64,000 nucleotides of DNA, from the NCBI GenBank assembly GCA_019188255.1, contig JAETXT010000004.1, positions 4,712,001 through 4,776,000 on the forward strand, written 5' to 3'. Source of the stretch: Verticillium longisporum (taxonomy: Eukaryota; Ascomycota; Sordariomycetes; Glomerellales; Plectosphaerellaceae). Position numbers and translations under genes: made by a program. The notes beneath the pieces are model-generated. The model ran no database searches and was not told where the DNA came from. It worked only from the letters and a program-made list of their open reading frames with translations. Numbering within the stretch: the first letter of the stretch is position 1; every line of letters starts with the position of its first letter. This document shows positions 1 through 11,146 of the stretch, one piece after another.

Positions 1-1779
1 TCATTCAAAGGTTCGTGTCTGGTTGCATGGTCGTCGGGGATGCCTCGAACGCTGCGGCGGCATAAGCGTTCTTGGGTCAGCTGCGCTGGACCATATGGGC
101 TGGCAGGATTGGCAGGGTCTGAGAGAGAACGGCCCTAACCATATCCAATGCTGGCTCCAAGAGATGGACGAAATCAGTGGGCTGCGTTGCCCACGGCTGT
201 TGAAGCTTTTCTGGTTCCTAGCGCACGTTGCCGCTTGTGTTGTCAGGTAATACGTGACAAGTCTATGCTGTAATGGACGAGCACCGCTCGAAATACTCTG
301 CAAGCACTTCCTTCGGCATTCCGCATGTAATTGTCACAACCGACCTTGCCCATGCAGGGGCTACCACCGTACGCACAAAGAAAGCAACTGTGCAAGATGT
401 GCGTGCGCGGTGTCGCGACGGGTCTAGTGCGCAAGGTCAGGGCGATTCAGGCCGAGCTGGAAGCTGCTGTTGTGGAGGTCCGCCATAAGCGGTGTGAGAG
501 GGCAAAATACACCGCTCGAGCGGGAAAAGGCATCTTTTCCCACGCCTTGATGCGTCAGCCGCGTGATATTGTAAACTCCGAATAAATCCAAAGGACTATT
601 AAAACACCGAATGAAGATTCCGCAACCTCTTCTCGCATTCTTTCTGATGGCAGAAACTTCGGCTCTTACGCCAGCATCCATCCTCTCCGTCGGTCGCAAT
701 GTCGCTCTTCCTGCGCTGCCCTTGCCTGAGATGTCCAGGGCGAACATCCAGGCTACCTTAGCCCTCTTGGCGGAGAAGACCAAGTTTGTGATGATGATCG
801 TTTGGGCTCGGTCGTTGCACGGCGTGGAAATGGCCCCGGTTCAAATTTTGTGGGCGGCGATGCTGTCGTCCGTAGACGCGTCATGTTTCGCGGCGTGCTC
901 TTGATGGTTTCGGTGGTCGGGGCCTGCTCTGAGGGCACAACGGGCCTCCACGGGTCTCAATTCAATGCTGGGGGAAGCATTGGGATCCATGGAGGCCATT
1001 GCGACCACAAGCAGGCGTATTTCGGGGCTGTCGCTTCCTTCGATTTCAAAAGTTCCGTTCTCGCTATTGGTGATGTTTTAGGCGCAAGGTCTTAGTCGCT
1101 TGTTAAGATACGTGTGCCTGATGCGTGATCATGTGATGACTCTTGGCGCAAGCCATTAGTGCAAGCCTCAATCAGCCCCGGTTGTGTGGCGCAGCGATGC
1201 CGATCAAGAACCAGCCCCGCAGCTAAGGCTGCGTTGCCTGATTGGCCACCGCAATATTGGAGTTGAAGCCTCTGATTGGAACGATTCATAAGGTGCCATT
1301 CTTGCGCTTGCCCAATACATCGAGGGTCGGTTGTCTCAGGACGGCTTGAGTTCGTGAGGGGAACACAGCCCGTTTCCCCTCACCATGAGGCCAATCAGAT
1401 GGCCAGAGGTTCGTGCGTCAGGCTGCCAGCTGTGACGACATGGACGAACCTCTTGGCTGCTTATCCTTCTCGGTCTCTCGAGTGGTTCTAACTGGCCAAA
1501 CGACGCCAGGGGTTTCTCACATCTGGCGCCAGTGGTCTGCGCTCCGTCTTCTCCAGGAACCTACCAAGAGCTTCGACATCCAACGATCTCGCAGCTGGCG
1601 CGTGGTGTCGCGACATCTGCGAAGCCCCGGCCGTCAGCACAGCACACGACGACTGCAGGCTGTAATGGACAAGTTACCCCTCAACGTATCAGGACCTGAA
1701 AGTGAGGGAATGGACCGTGGGGGAGCCGTGCACGCGAATCAGAGGTACGAGTAGTTGGTGCCCGAAGGGATCCACCAAC
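1..1779. other. No recognisable gene
   Basis: Only short overlapping open frames on both strands, none with a recognisable domain, a convincing start context or a matching splice pattern. Base composition is ordinary, so this is not one of the RIPped blocks. It may be intergenic DNA or the decayed flank of the pogo stub that follows. Confidence 0.5.
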
Positions 1780-1954
1780 AGGTAGTAAGATTCGGGTCTT
1801 TGTCGATAGCCTGAACGGCAAGGAATAATTGACCTTCTTTTCGAGGAGACTCCATTTGTTTTGGTGGAGAAAAACGCGTTACGAGGAAGATAGTCGCGTG
1901 GTCGCGGTTGGGTGGCCCACCCACTTGTCTGGGCCACCCACTTATCATGTACGT
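1780..1954 (-). mobile_element. Truncated 5' end of a pogo/Fot1-type transposon
   Basis: On the minus strand a terminal repeat (right tip ACGT at 1951-1954, followed by TA at 1955-1956) leads into about 25 codons closely matching the N-terminus of the transposase at 53638 (MESPRKEGQLFLAVQAIDK against METLSKEGQLFLAIQAMDN). The similarity stops at about 1780, where the reading becomes unrelated. The terminal repeat has the same layout as the two complete elements: 11 nt, then two 14-nt repeats at a 17-bp period. The core repeat here reads AAGTGGGTGG, so it belongs to a third family. No opposite end was found, so this is a dead stub. Confidence 0.8.
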
Positions 1955-2007
1955 TATAGCCTGCCGTAGTGGAGGTCGCGCCGCCGACGGGACTCCCAGC
2001 TCGCAAG

Positions 2008-4522
2008 ATGGGCCAACGACACCAGCTCTTCGTCATCGCCCGTGTCGGCAACTACTATCGCCCACTCGCCGCGATCCACCACCAATGGCTCTACGGCGTG
2101 TCGGCCTTGCGTTCATGTCGTCGACTCCTCCGCATCTTCTCGGACCCGAGCAACCGAATCGCCCTCAAGCACGAGCTGTATCTCGCCGTCGACTTCTTCC
2201 AGAAGAGAGGTCCTCCCCCAGCGACCCCGGAGTTCGAGGATCCTGAAAGGACAGCTTGTCCCTTTCCTTTCATCACCACATGTCTGGCCGTTGGTGCGGC
2301 TTACAACTTTGATCTGGGCCGGGTCGATACGATTCACGAACTGGCCTTCGACACAGGCTTCGATCAAGGCGACAACAATGATGGTATCACTGTGCTGGAC
2401 ATCACCGATTTGGTTGATGTCCGCTACTGCTTTGTGAATCTGTTTGGTTAGTCACCTGGTACAGTTTTACCTTGACTGTATCTTGGCCTCGAATTCGAGA
2501 GCCATAAAAGTTACATGGATCAGCCTTTGGACCCTGGCTCGGGTTTCGACTTTGAGCCTTTACTAATTCTCTTTAGGTCACGTTCGTGATTTCGAAACTG
2601 ATAGTAAGGTAGGTACAACGGTGATGGATAGCAAGACTGTCAAATTCCCACGCAGGCATGGGTTAATGACCGTCTTGGGTAGGCCATCATCTCTATTCCC
2701 TCACTTCTGATTCGGAATACTGACGGTGACCAAGGTTCCCTCGCATAATTCGTTATTTTCAATGATTCCACGTGCATCTCAACATTTTCACAGGGGCCTC
2801 TCGTGATAACACTCCCTTAACGGGGCGAGAATACCTCAAAGGGTACTACGATGTGACCAGTGAGATGGTGCAGAACAACATTGCCATCATTGAGGGGCTC
2901 GAAAAGTCGCCTCTCGTCGAAACCAAAGCACTTTCCGGTATATTGATTCCCAGAGCCTAAAGTCTGCATCCTCGACTACCATACCTTCCCACTAACCCTC
3001 TCCAGAAACCTGGCCATGGGGTGAATGGGACGCGGATCGCCCCGTGGCAGACACAATCAACACCGGACCGCACACTCAACCCCAGACTCTAGGCCCGACC
3101 CATTCTCTCAGAGATCTGGCTGCCGCTCAACTGTTCAGTCGCCTCCTCGCGACCGAAGACGATTTTGAACCCTCCATCCTTGACGAAGTCCGAGACCTGC
3201 CGGGCTTTCAGAAAGTGCTGAGGGAACACCTCCTCTGCCACTCGAAACAGGTCGGCCCAGCACAGACTTCGAGCCATTTACTCCAGCTGGCCTACGCTGG
3301 TGAAGACCTGCTGGAGTGGAACTCCTATGTGAATCTCACGGCCGAAGCAATCAAGGTCGCCCTTACGTCAGACGCACTGAAAAGCGCCACAGGGATCATC
3401 CTCACGATACAACGTCATGTTTCGCCCGCAGAACTCGTCGAGGCTCTCTCATCTCTTGATAGCCTCCACGCGCTACAGGTCCTGGACCGACCAGACCGCA
3501 AAGACGAACAGAGCAGCAACCAGTTGTTTGAGGCTCTTTCCAAGTCAACACATCCCCTGGCCATCAAGAAGCTCACACTCTCTGGCCTCTATGCTAACGG
3601 TATTCGCCAGAATATTTGGCGACCATGTCGGGATAACCCGGTGACCTTGGAACCATATCCACTGGTGCAACTTCTCGTGGCCCACGAAGGGAAAGACGGC
3701 GACATGCTGAAGTCGCTCGGCGGGGCTTTGGAGTCCTTCTACCTCGGAGATGCTGCTTTAACCCCAGTCAAAGTTGCCACTGGCCTTTTCCAATACCTCA
3801 TGACAGAAGTTCAAAGCTGGCCTATTCGCAATGGGACAGGTTTGGCCGTCGCCCACTGCTTCTCATGCAGCCCACCGGCCCTTGGCAGTGATTCAGTGGA
3901 GATTGCACCACTCCCGGCTGAGACCTACAAAATCGCCAAGGCGGCATGCCACTCGAGCGGCTTTGGAGGTTTGTATTCTAAGCTGCGCGACCTGACCCCT
4001 CGTGCCTGGACGGCGGTTGTTTCCGAGTCAAAGGACACTCACGACGCCAATGGTGTGACAACACAAACAACACACTTGCAATTCAAGTATGCATTTATAC
4101 GCTCTAAGAAGGCTATCCCAGTCGACCCAGAAACCCGGCGAGGCTCTGATATCCAGCCATCTGAGATCGAAGTTGTTGATCTAGCGGGTTTCCTTCACTT
4201 GACCGCGCCTGAAATCGACACGAGCAAGCTTGCCCACCATTTTGATGAGCTTGACGCGGCCGTCGTACGCGCTACCGATGAAAGAAACCGCATCACCACT
4301 CCGCAGCACATCCCACTCTTGTCTCTTTTGAGCCCCGAGGAAGCATGCCGCTTGTTGAATCAATTCGTTGCTTCGGTGCCGGAAGTGCAGGAGGCTTGCG
4401 TGCGAATCAGCAGATGGGGCGGAGGTAAAAATATTTTCAGATCCCTGAACTTGGAATCAGAGCTAATCGGTTCCTCTGTAGGACACTGGATACTCGACCT
4501 TGGATTCAACCACGATGGATAA
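2008..4522 (+). CDS. Conserved fungal protein of unknown function (MGQRHQLF family)
   Basis: The product begins MGQRHQLFVIARVGNYY, a start I recall from a widespread family of uncharacterised filamentous-fungal proteins. That is why the ATG at 2008 is chosen over the longer frame from 1969. Likely exons are 2008-2446, 2577-2608, 2656 to about 2671, 2794-2937 and 3006-4522. Donors GTTAGT, GTAGGT and GGTATAT fit. The third intron stays in frame only with a weak donor GTCTTG at 2672; the better-looking GTAGGC at 2679 shifts the frame. A 57-nt optional intron, 4425-4481 (GTAAAA..TGTAG), lies near the end, and retaining it keeps the frame. The last exon codes for about 500 residues without a known domain, membrane segment or signal peptide. 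Function unknown. Confidence 0.72.
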
Positions 4523-5112
4523 TCCCACATGGCAATGGCTCTGATGGCAAAGTAGCATGGACTCGTTGATGACGGGACTCCTTGGATCAGTGCACACACA
4601 CACACAAACACAAATTTATTACGCCTGGTAGCCAGTGGGCCAATAAAGCACTATCTGCTTTGTACATGATCTCTTCCTTCGAGATGCCTCAAGATCTCAA
4701 AAGCCCATACAGTCTTCCTTCCATCTTTGCCTTGTGCGTTTCCATTTCTTCGCTGGGGTCTCGTAGGTTACTGTACCAATACCCTCACGTACCGGGTCCT
4801 GATAGTGGCCTATGGTGGATGGATGGATGTATTACGCCCGTTAGAGTCATGGGCAACTGCTGCTTAAATACATACTCCCTTCCGTCACGCATCTTTCGCT
4901 ACTCGTCCAGCCGTTACATAATTTCCTGCTTCTTTTCCTCCTTGTGCATGGTCTCTTGTCGCCAAGTTCTCGTGGGGTTAATAGCAAGTTGTCCGTGAAG
5001 GCGTCTTCTCCAGGTGCCCAGCTTCCTATCTTCAGCCGCTGGCGCGAACCTGCTGTCGTGGCACGAGGTGGATGGGTTAGTATGAGAGAGGGTGAGTGCG
5101 GTTGTGGGTGGG

Positions 5113-6300
5113 TTAAGTCGTCTGCCGTCCTTCGTCAAGCCGTGCTGTTGCTATGGCGTGTTTGATGGTCGCCTGCACTGCTGCCATGTCAGGTGACCAA
5201 TCGTCCGCATCCGTCCGTGCCTTCCCTCCCAGGTGGAAGGACAGACTGCCTGTTCTCGCGCCAGTCTCTTGCTGCATCTCTACCCGTTGCGAGGTCCATC
5301 TCGTGCATCGGAAGAGAAAATGGTCTGCTGTTTCTACGGCCTGTCCGCAAGGGCATTTGTTAGAGGGTGCTGCGCCAATCCTCCACAGGTAACCGTTCAG
5401 TCGTATCATCCCCGTTCGTAGTTGTGCGAGCACTCTCGCTTGGGCTGCCGTCAGCGCATCGTATATCCTACGCGTGTGCTTTCCCGGTAGTGCCGTGCCG
5501 ATTCTCTTGGAGTATTTGCCCACTTCGTCTGGTAGGGTCTGGCAGTCTGCTTGGTCCTTTCTCGCTGCCGCGAGCGTGGTTGATGCCGCCCGGTACGGAC
5601 TTCTCACCGGCAGCTTCTGCGGGTTCGCGCTTCGTTTGGCTGCTCCCTTCGCTGTTCGCGTGAGGTCTCCTTCGGTCCCAGTGGGAATCCAGCGGATCGA
5701 GACGCTGTTTCCCCTGCTACGTAGCTTGCCGATGGTGGCATAGATGCGCCGTATGTCTTCCTGTCCCGACTGGTGGTGTGGTCGGCTGACCGCTTGCGTT
5801 GCTGCCTTGTTCCTGGTGAGTATCGTGATGTTGCCGTATTGGAGCTGTAACGGCAGCGCGTCCAGCGCTCTGCTCATGGCTGCAAGCTCGGCCGTGAATG
5901 GGTTTTGCTCATCCCGTGTGCCCAGCGTGGCCGCCACCATGAGCTGGGCGGTCCTCGAGGGCCGGAGAACTCCGCCGGATGCCGACCATTTCGCCCCTGA
6001 TTGACGTGCTCGTAACGATGACGGTGCGACCTCTCCCCCGCCCCTTTCGAGGGCTTCTGCTGCGTCCTCGTCCTGGATTCTCTCCACTCGTTCTTGCCAC
6101 GGACCGAGCGCGAATGGGCAGATGACCTCCAGATTGTCGATCGGTACTCCCTCGTGTGACGCGGCGTGTTCTGTAAAGGTGACGTGAACCGCTTCGTCAT
6201 CCGCCTCTCCGTGGCTGCCAGAGGATGGTTGTCCGGGAGTGTGTTCAGGTTCACCCAGAACGTCGTGGCCCGCCTTGCCAGACAATCTTGACCCTGCTCA
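5113..6300 (-). pseudogene. LINE ORF2 C-terminal fragment (RNase H and tail)
   Basis: The 3' third of a Tad-like ORF2. A block ending CPFALGPWQERVERIQDED marks the linker after the missing reverse transcriptase. An RNase H fold follows (FTAELAAMSRALDALPL, then ITILTRNKAATQAV and WIPTGTEGDLTRTAKG), then the tail LPGKHTRRIYDALT..QLRTGMIRLNGYLWRIG with CPCG..H..C cysteines. A frame change near 6165-6180 separates the first segment (LNTLPDNHPLAA, other frame) from the rest, so the copy is broken by an indel as well as by the large deletion. The usual His in the RNase H motif WVPGH is replaced by Thr. Confidently a relic. Confidence 0.75.
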
Positions 6301-7105
6301 CATTCTTCGGATCCACCGTCACCGCCTTGCACCTCCAACTGCTGTCCCCTTTCTTTGTCCTTATTTCCTTTTCCACCGCCGTCCTGACAGTGCCAGCGTT
6401 CACTTTGTTCTTGTCCGTCTCCTCCACGCGGGATGCGTCGATCGTGCAGAAGAGTCTGTCGGTGAAGGTCGAAGGCGTCGTGTTCATCGAGGTGACGGAT
6501 CGTACGTTGCTGGGCTGGCTCGTCGGTGGGGTCCTGGCGATGTCCGCGTACGATGGGTTCGGGCTGCTCTGTCCCGAGACGACCGCCATGACGGCGTCGA
6601 GTCTCTCCTGCATCTTTTGGACCTCTACCACCCCTTGCGCCTCGGTCGTTCGCAGTTCGGCTTTGATCGTGCCGATCTCGTCTTTGATCGCGCCAATCTC
6701 CTTCTTGACCGCGCCAAACTCGTCCTTGACTCTTCGCAGCTCGTCGCTGACTGCTCGTAGCTCTTGATTGAGCAGACGGTTGTCTTCGTGCATGGACTCG
6801 CAAATGGCCATCTGCGCCTGCCCCGCCTCAAGGGCGGTCTTGAGGAGCCCATTGTGCTCTTTCATCTGTTCTTGCAAGGCTTCGAGCGTCGAGTTGTTGT
6901 CCAACCATCCGACCTTCGCTGGTGGGGCACTTCCACGGGCCGTCGTTCGTTTGGTGCGCCCGCCGCCGGCTGCCTTCGCCGCAGATGCTTCTCCTTCAGT
7001 CGCATCATCGTTCTCTTGGTTCTCGATGACTTTTGTTCGTTGGTTTGCGGGTTCGACGTTGGCGCTGCTCTGCACCACTGTCTCCATCTCCTTCGGACGC
7101 GACAT
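6251..7105 (-). pseudogene. LINE ORF1 (gag-like), truncated at the C-terminus
   Basis: About 284 residues from the Met at 7105 (MSRPKEMETVVQ); the frame is open further upstream to 7324, but that part looks like 5' UTR. The first 80 residues are charged and rich in Lys, Ala and Glu. A long heptad-like coiled coil follows (repeats of ALQEQMKEHN, EIGAIKDEIGTIKAE), then a Ser/Pro/Thr-rich linker and the start of the conserved nucleic-acid-binding region (KAVTVDPKNVSRVKIV). The usual second half with its zinc knuckles is missing, because the frame meets the deletion junction at about 6290. In Tad-type LINEs ORF1 binds element RNA; this copy is unlikely to work. Confidence 0.7.
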
Positions 7106-7474
7106 TGATCGTGTCGCGTTCAGCCGCCATGGCTGCAGGTGGGGCGCCCACGCGATCCACTCTGCTGGTGCCGCACCGCGTGTTCCCGTCCTGATCTGCA
7201 CCTCTGCCCGACTCGATTGTTCAACGAGAAGAAAAAGTCCTGTCCAAGAATCCAAGCCTTTTCTCGATTCTGTGTCACACCGGGTCTGGTCAGGAGGGGA
7301 TGCACTTGAAAAGCGGGAATGCACGTACCGGAGTCTTCATCCATGTGTTCTTCCCGTTGTTCTCACCGCTCCCCCTACTGGCGTGGCGGTCGGCCCTTTT
7401 CTGCCGCGCCCGCCCCATCTAACCCTCGATCAATCCATCAATACTGTACCTGTCGAACGACAACACCCTCCGTC

Positions 7475-8572
7475 ATGACGCAGCCCGAACCTACCGTCGG
7501 CACCGATGGCCCTCGCCAAAAGGGACGTGCGACCCCCGAGACGATCAAGGTGGGCTGCATCACCTGGGTCGAGAAGAACGGCCTCCCCCGCCGCGCCGAG
7601 ATCCTCAGCGTCAAGCAGACGAAGAGCGGGCGGCAGTTCTACTGCAACTTCGACAACTTCAACAAGCGACTCGATGAATGGGTGCCCCTGTCGCGGATAG
7701 ATTTCGACCAGGACGTCGAGTGGCCCGGCGTCGAGAAGGAGAAGCCTGCCAAAGACCCGAAGACGAAGTGCGCCATCGCGACGTCGAAGAAGACACAGGG
7801 CGGGAACAAGAAGGCCCAGAAGAGGCCTGGGAAGAGGGAGCAGTCGGTCGCGTCTGCTTCTGAGGTAAATACGCCGCATCCGTGGACTGAGTTTGTCGAG
7901 TCGCAGGGGCAGAAGGCTACGCCGACCGAGGAGAGCCAGGCGCCGACGCCCGCCGCTGGCGATGTCACTTCTACACCTGCAGCGGGGGTCGATGAGATGG
8001 ATCTGGAGGGTGATGAGGGCGCTTGCGCTGCGGACCAGAAGAACGGCGAGGTTAACGGCTTCGGTCGCGATGCAGAGATTGAGAAGCTTAGGACACACGG
8101 CAGTATGACACAGAATCCGGCTGAGGTCTCCCGAATCCGAAACATCTCAAAGGTGCAGTTTGGCAAACACGACCTCTTCCCCTGGTACTTCGCGCCGTAT
8201 CCAGAGGTGTTCGGCCTCGAGGATGTCATGTATGTCTGCGAGTTCTGCTTGGGGTACTTTGGAGACCTCAAGTCGTTCACGCGGCACCGCATCAAGTGCA
8301 CCCTGCAGCACCCACCCGGCAACGAGATCTACCGCGACGACTCCATCTCCTTCTTCGAGATTGACGGACGAAGACAGAGGACATGGTGCCGCAACCTGTG
8401 TTTGCTTTCCAAGATGTTCCTCGACCACAAGACGCTCTACTACGGTGTCGACCCCTTCCTCTTCTACGTTATGACGACTAGAGACGACAAGGGCTTCCAC
8501 TTCGTCGGCTATTCATATAAGCAAGGCTCTGTATTCAGGCTGAAGACCAAGGAGAGGTGGCATCTTGCTTAG
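7475..8572 (+). pseudogene. 3'-truncated Esa1-type MYST histone acetyltransferase
   Basis: From MTQPEPTVGTD the product has a chromo-barrel (about residues 25-85: VGCITWVEKNG..FNKRLDEWVPLSRIDF), a low-complexity linker rich in Lys, Ala and Thr, and the MYST C2HC zinc finger (YVCEFCLGYFGDLKSFTRH). The start of the catalytic fold follows, including HKTLYYGVDPFLFYVMTTRDD with the lysine autoacetylated in this family. After GFHFVGY the similarity stops and the frame ends 19 codons later at 8572. The acetyl-CoA loop, the catalytic Cys and Glu and the whole C-terminal third are absent. No remainder was found downstream. An intact Esa1 (NuA4 subunit, H4 acetylation) is essential in fungi and should exist elsewhere, so this looks like a partial duplicate. 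It could still encode a nucleosome-binding fragment. Confidence 0.82.
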
Positions 8573-9168
8573 CCAACTCGTCACTCGCGGATTGCGACTC
8601 TTGGACTGGGGGCGTCGAGTGGTAGATTTTGACTGAGGACTCCGTAGTTTCCTTCTCCGTTTTGGGCGGTGGGCGGTGTAAGCAGATGTGAAGCTCGATT
8701 CAAATCTTCAACCTTCGCTAACCAACGGACAAGTGTCTACATATCGATCAATCTTCGTCAGGCCGATGATGCCTTTGCCCTTCCAGAAACATCCTGAGCT
8801 CCACGCCTCCAGTCGACGAGGCCACAGCCCGCTGGTTGACCAATGTCGACTCAAGTCGGCTGTAGACATCGAGGCTCCTGGCTTCATCCGCGCCAGAAAA
8901 CCTATTCCACAAAGTCGAAGTCGCCAGCTTTTAGGCGGATCATGCGAAAGCCATTATGTAGGACCCCGTGGACGCGGCCCATGTGGTAAGCCTCCCGCAT
9001 GATACAGCAGCCTATCACGACCCTCCACTTCGCGCCAGCCGTACTGTTGGCGTTTTGGAGACACCCAGCTTGACCTGAAGCTTTTCCCTTTTATAAAAAG
9101 CACAGGCCATCTATCTTCGGTGACTGTCGAGATGCTTCCATCACCCAGTCAGAGGGGGTGCTTGGAAA
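8573..9168. other. Intergenic, nothing recognised
   Basis: About 600 bases of ordinary composition without a coherent frame on either strand. It lies between the truncated acetyltransferase and the deaminase-like gene and presumably holds the promoter of the latter. Confidence 0.5.
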
Positions 9169-11146
9169 ATGTGCCCTCAGCAAAAGTCCCCGACCATCAT
9201 CTGCGCCGAGAACATCGCCCTTATGCAATTCCTCCACGATGTTCCAGCCCAGCCATCGACCAGAAATCTTCATGAAGCTGCGGAGGACGATGGCCAGTTA
9301 GCCCTTTCACTCGAACAGGAGCGGCAGCTCACCGGTATCCTGGCGGCTCTCTCCTCCATTCGTGAGGACGTCAATCTGATTACTGCCGTTGCGGTCCGAG
9401 AGGTGCGCACACCCGAAGAGCGGCACCACACCTCATTCGAGGTGTTAGTAGCAGTCAACAAATCAAAACCCTCGGACTGGGGCGACTATCTCGGCTCAGT
9501 GTCTGATGGCTTCGGCCGCATCTTCGACACCCTCTCCCGAGCTACCAGAGGTAAGTCAAGCTTCAAACCTAGCCGCTGCTGCTCACTATCCACCAAAAGC
9601 ACACGATAGCCAGCTCGAGTATCAAGTCTTCACCGACATCGTGTCTGTCTGCCGGGAGCGCATCCTCTCGCGCCTCCGCTTCGGCAAGCACAAACGGGGA
9701 AGACGAAGCCTCCTCCAAAAGCGGCTGCGCAACATGTGCGACGCTATCGCGTCGTGTAGACATGAAGACGCACGAGCTTTTATCGATGGAACCCGAAGAC
9801 TCGTCGCGGCCCTCAATCACTTTGAAAAACACCAGACCCATGCAGAGCTCCCAGCGCTGGTCGAGGAGGCGGATACCTGGACTCGGATGGGAGAAATGTC
9901 GAGCCTGTTCCACGGAGTTCCATCCTCAGCCTTGGACGGAGGGTCCTGTGAAGATTACCGAAGAATTTTCAGTAAGATAGGCCAGTACCGGACCGCCGCT
10001 CGCCGCCTGTACCGCCTAGCCCGGAAAGTCGGCGCCTTGCGCAGTGTCACGATCAAGCCCATCTGTCTCGGGCCTGATGCGTTCATCCGTCCGGACACCG
10101 CGGGATACTTGCCGTCCCTCACCGACACACTAGGCAGAGTATCGGCCAAAAAGACCCAAAAAGGTCTCGCGACCACGCTCTCCAATTTCGTGGGGAAGAA
10201 CCCTCTCGTGGCAGAGGATGATTTTGCCAAGGACACATTTCGGATTCTCGCAGAATCTAAACTTCATGCCGAAGTCCAAATACTCATATATTTGAAGAGC
10301 CTACCTCACAAGGAGGCCTTTTCTACCAGGGTCGTTCAGTCCATCAAGAAGGCGTGTTTCCTGTGTGACGAGGTGCTCGCGCTCAATGGGCTTCCCGGGA
10401 TTCCGAAGAGTCATGGACGACTTTATTCAGGATGGATGCTGCCCTCGCTCCCGGGTCTGAAGCAACTACAGCTCCAGCTCAATGAGTCACTCCAGCGCCA
10501 TGCGAATCGAAGCATTGAGATGGTGTTGCAGAAGGGACAGAAGATTGACCTAGTCCACCCTGTTGAAAGCACGGCTCTAACGGTGTCGGAGGTGGCAGTT
10601 ACTGAGGCTGGGGAGAACAAATTGGTCTCGGCTCCTAGCATTGGGTTATTGAGTACCGTCGCAACTACATCTGAACCCCAGGCGCTGGTACAGGAAAAAG
10701 GGTGTAAGATGCTGGGGGACCATGTGGACGATGATGCCGAAGACTTATCATCCGCTATTTCTGAGGCAGACACGGCCGAGATGTTGACGATGCCTTGTGC
10801 CGAAGTCATGCCAGACGGCGCTCCTCAAGACAAAAAGGACAGCAGTCCGGACAAGCAGCCTTTATTTTCCCTCTCCCCAGGAGAGACGTCCTCGATCCAT
10901 ACCTTTGGAAGCTCGGAGATGACGATTCAGTACTCCACTGGCCCGGATCATCCGAAGCTAGCCAATGCTCTCGTCTATCGCATTCGACAGCTGGATGAGA
11001 AAGATGTGGAAACACTAAAGAGTCAGAACGTGCGTTTCTGCGACGTCATATCCCTAGACAAGGGCTCTGAAGTCACGTTACCAGGGCCTTCGCCATTCTA
11101 TGTTGATATGGGCGATACAGTCGCCGAGTTGATATTCCATGAGTAG
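9169..11146 (+). CDS. OTT_1508-like (fungal toxin-deaminase superfamily) protein
   Basis: Two exons, 9169-9550 and 9600-11146, joined across a 49-nt intron (GTAAGT..CAAAAG). The join is in frame and gives about 642 residues. The first 330 are helical and unassigned. At about residues 348-385 lies a deaminase signature: LHAEVQIL (H350, E352), then KKACFLCDEV (C380-x2-C383), matching the HAE plus CxxC zinc site of the OTT_1508 deaminase family expanded in filamentous fungi. It is followed by NGLPGIPKSHGRLYSGW, as in the family. The C-terminal 200 residues are acidic and low in complexity and end in a short beta-rich segment. Known relatives are predicted nucleic-acid or nucleotide deaminases with suspected conflict or immunity roles; substrate and activity here are inference. 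Confidence 0.75.

Larger units (their letters stand above)
4600..7320 (-). mobile_element. Internally deleted Tad-like LINE retrotransposon
   Basis: Read on the minus strand, an ORF1 (gag-like) region at 7105-6251 runs directly into the C-terminal RNase H and cysteine-rich tail of ORF2 (about 6290-5113). The endonuclease and reverse transcriptase of ORF2 are absent, so roughly the middle half of a Tad-clade element has been removed. The 3' side (plus-strand 4590-5110) is untranslated and ends near a CA-rich tract at 4592-4610. Both outer limits are estimates because I could not identify target-site duplications. Base composition is normal, so the element is not RIPped. It cannot move by itself, though its ends might be used by a full-length partner. 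Confidence 0.75.

Noticed and set aside
1..1750. Several 60-120 codon frames on both strands
   Set aside because: No domain, no consistent splice pattern, overlapping alternatives of equal length; typical chance frames in GC-moderate DNA.
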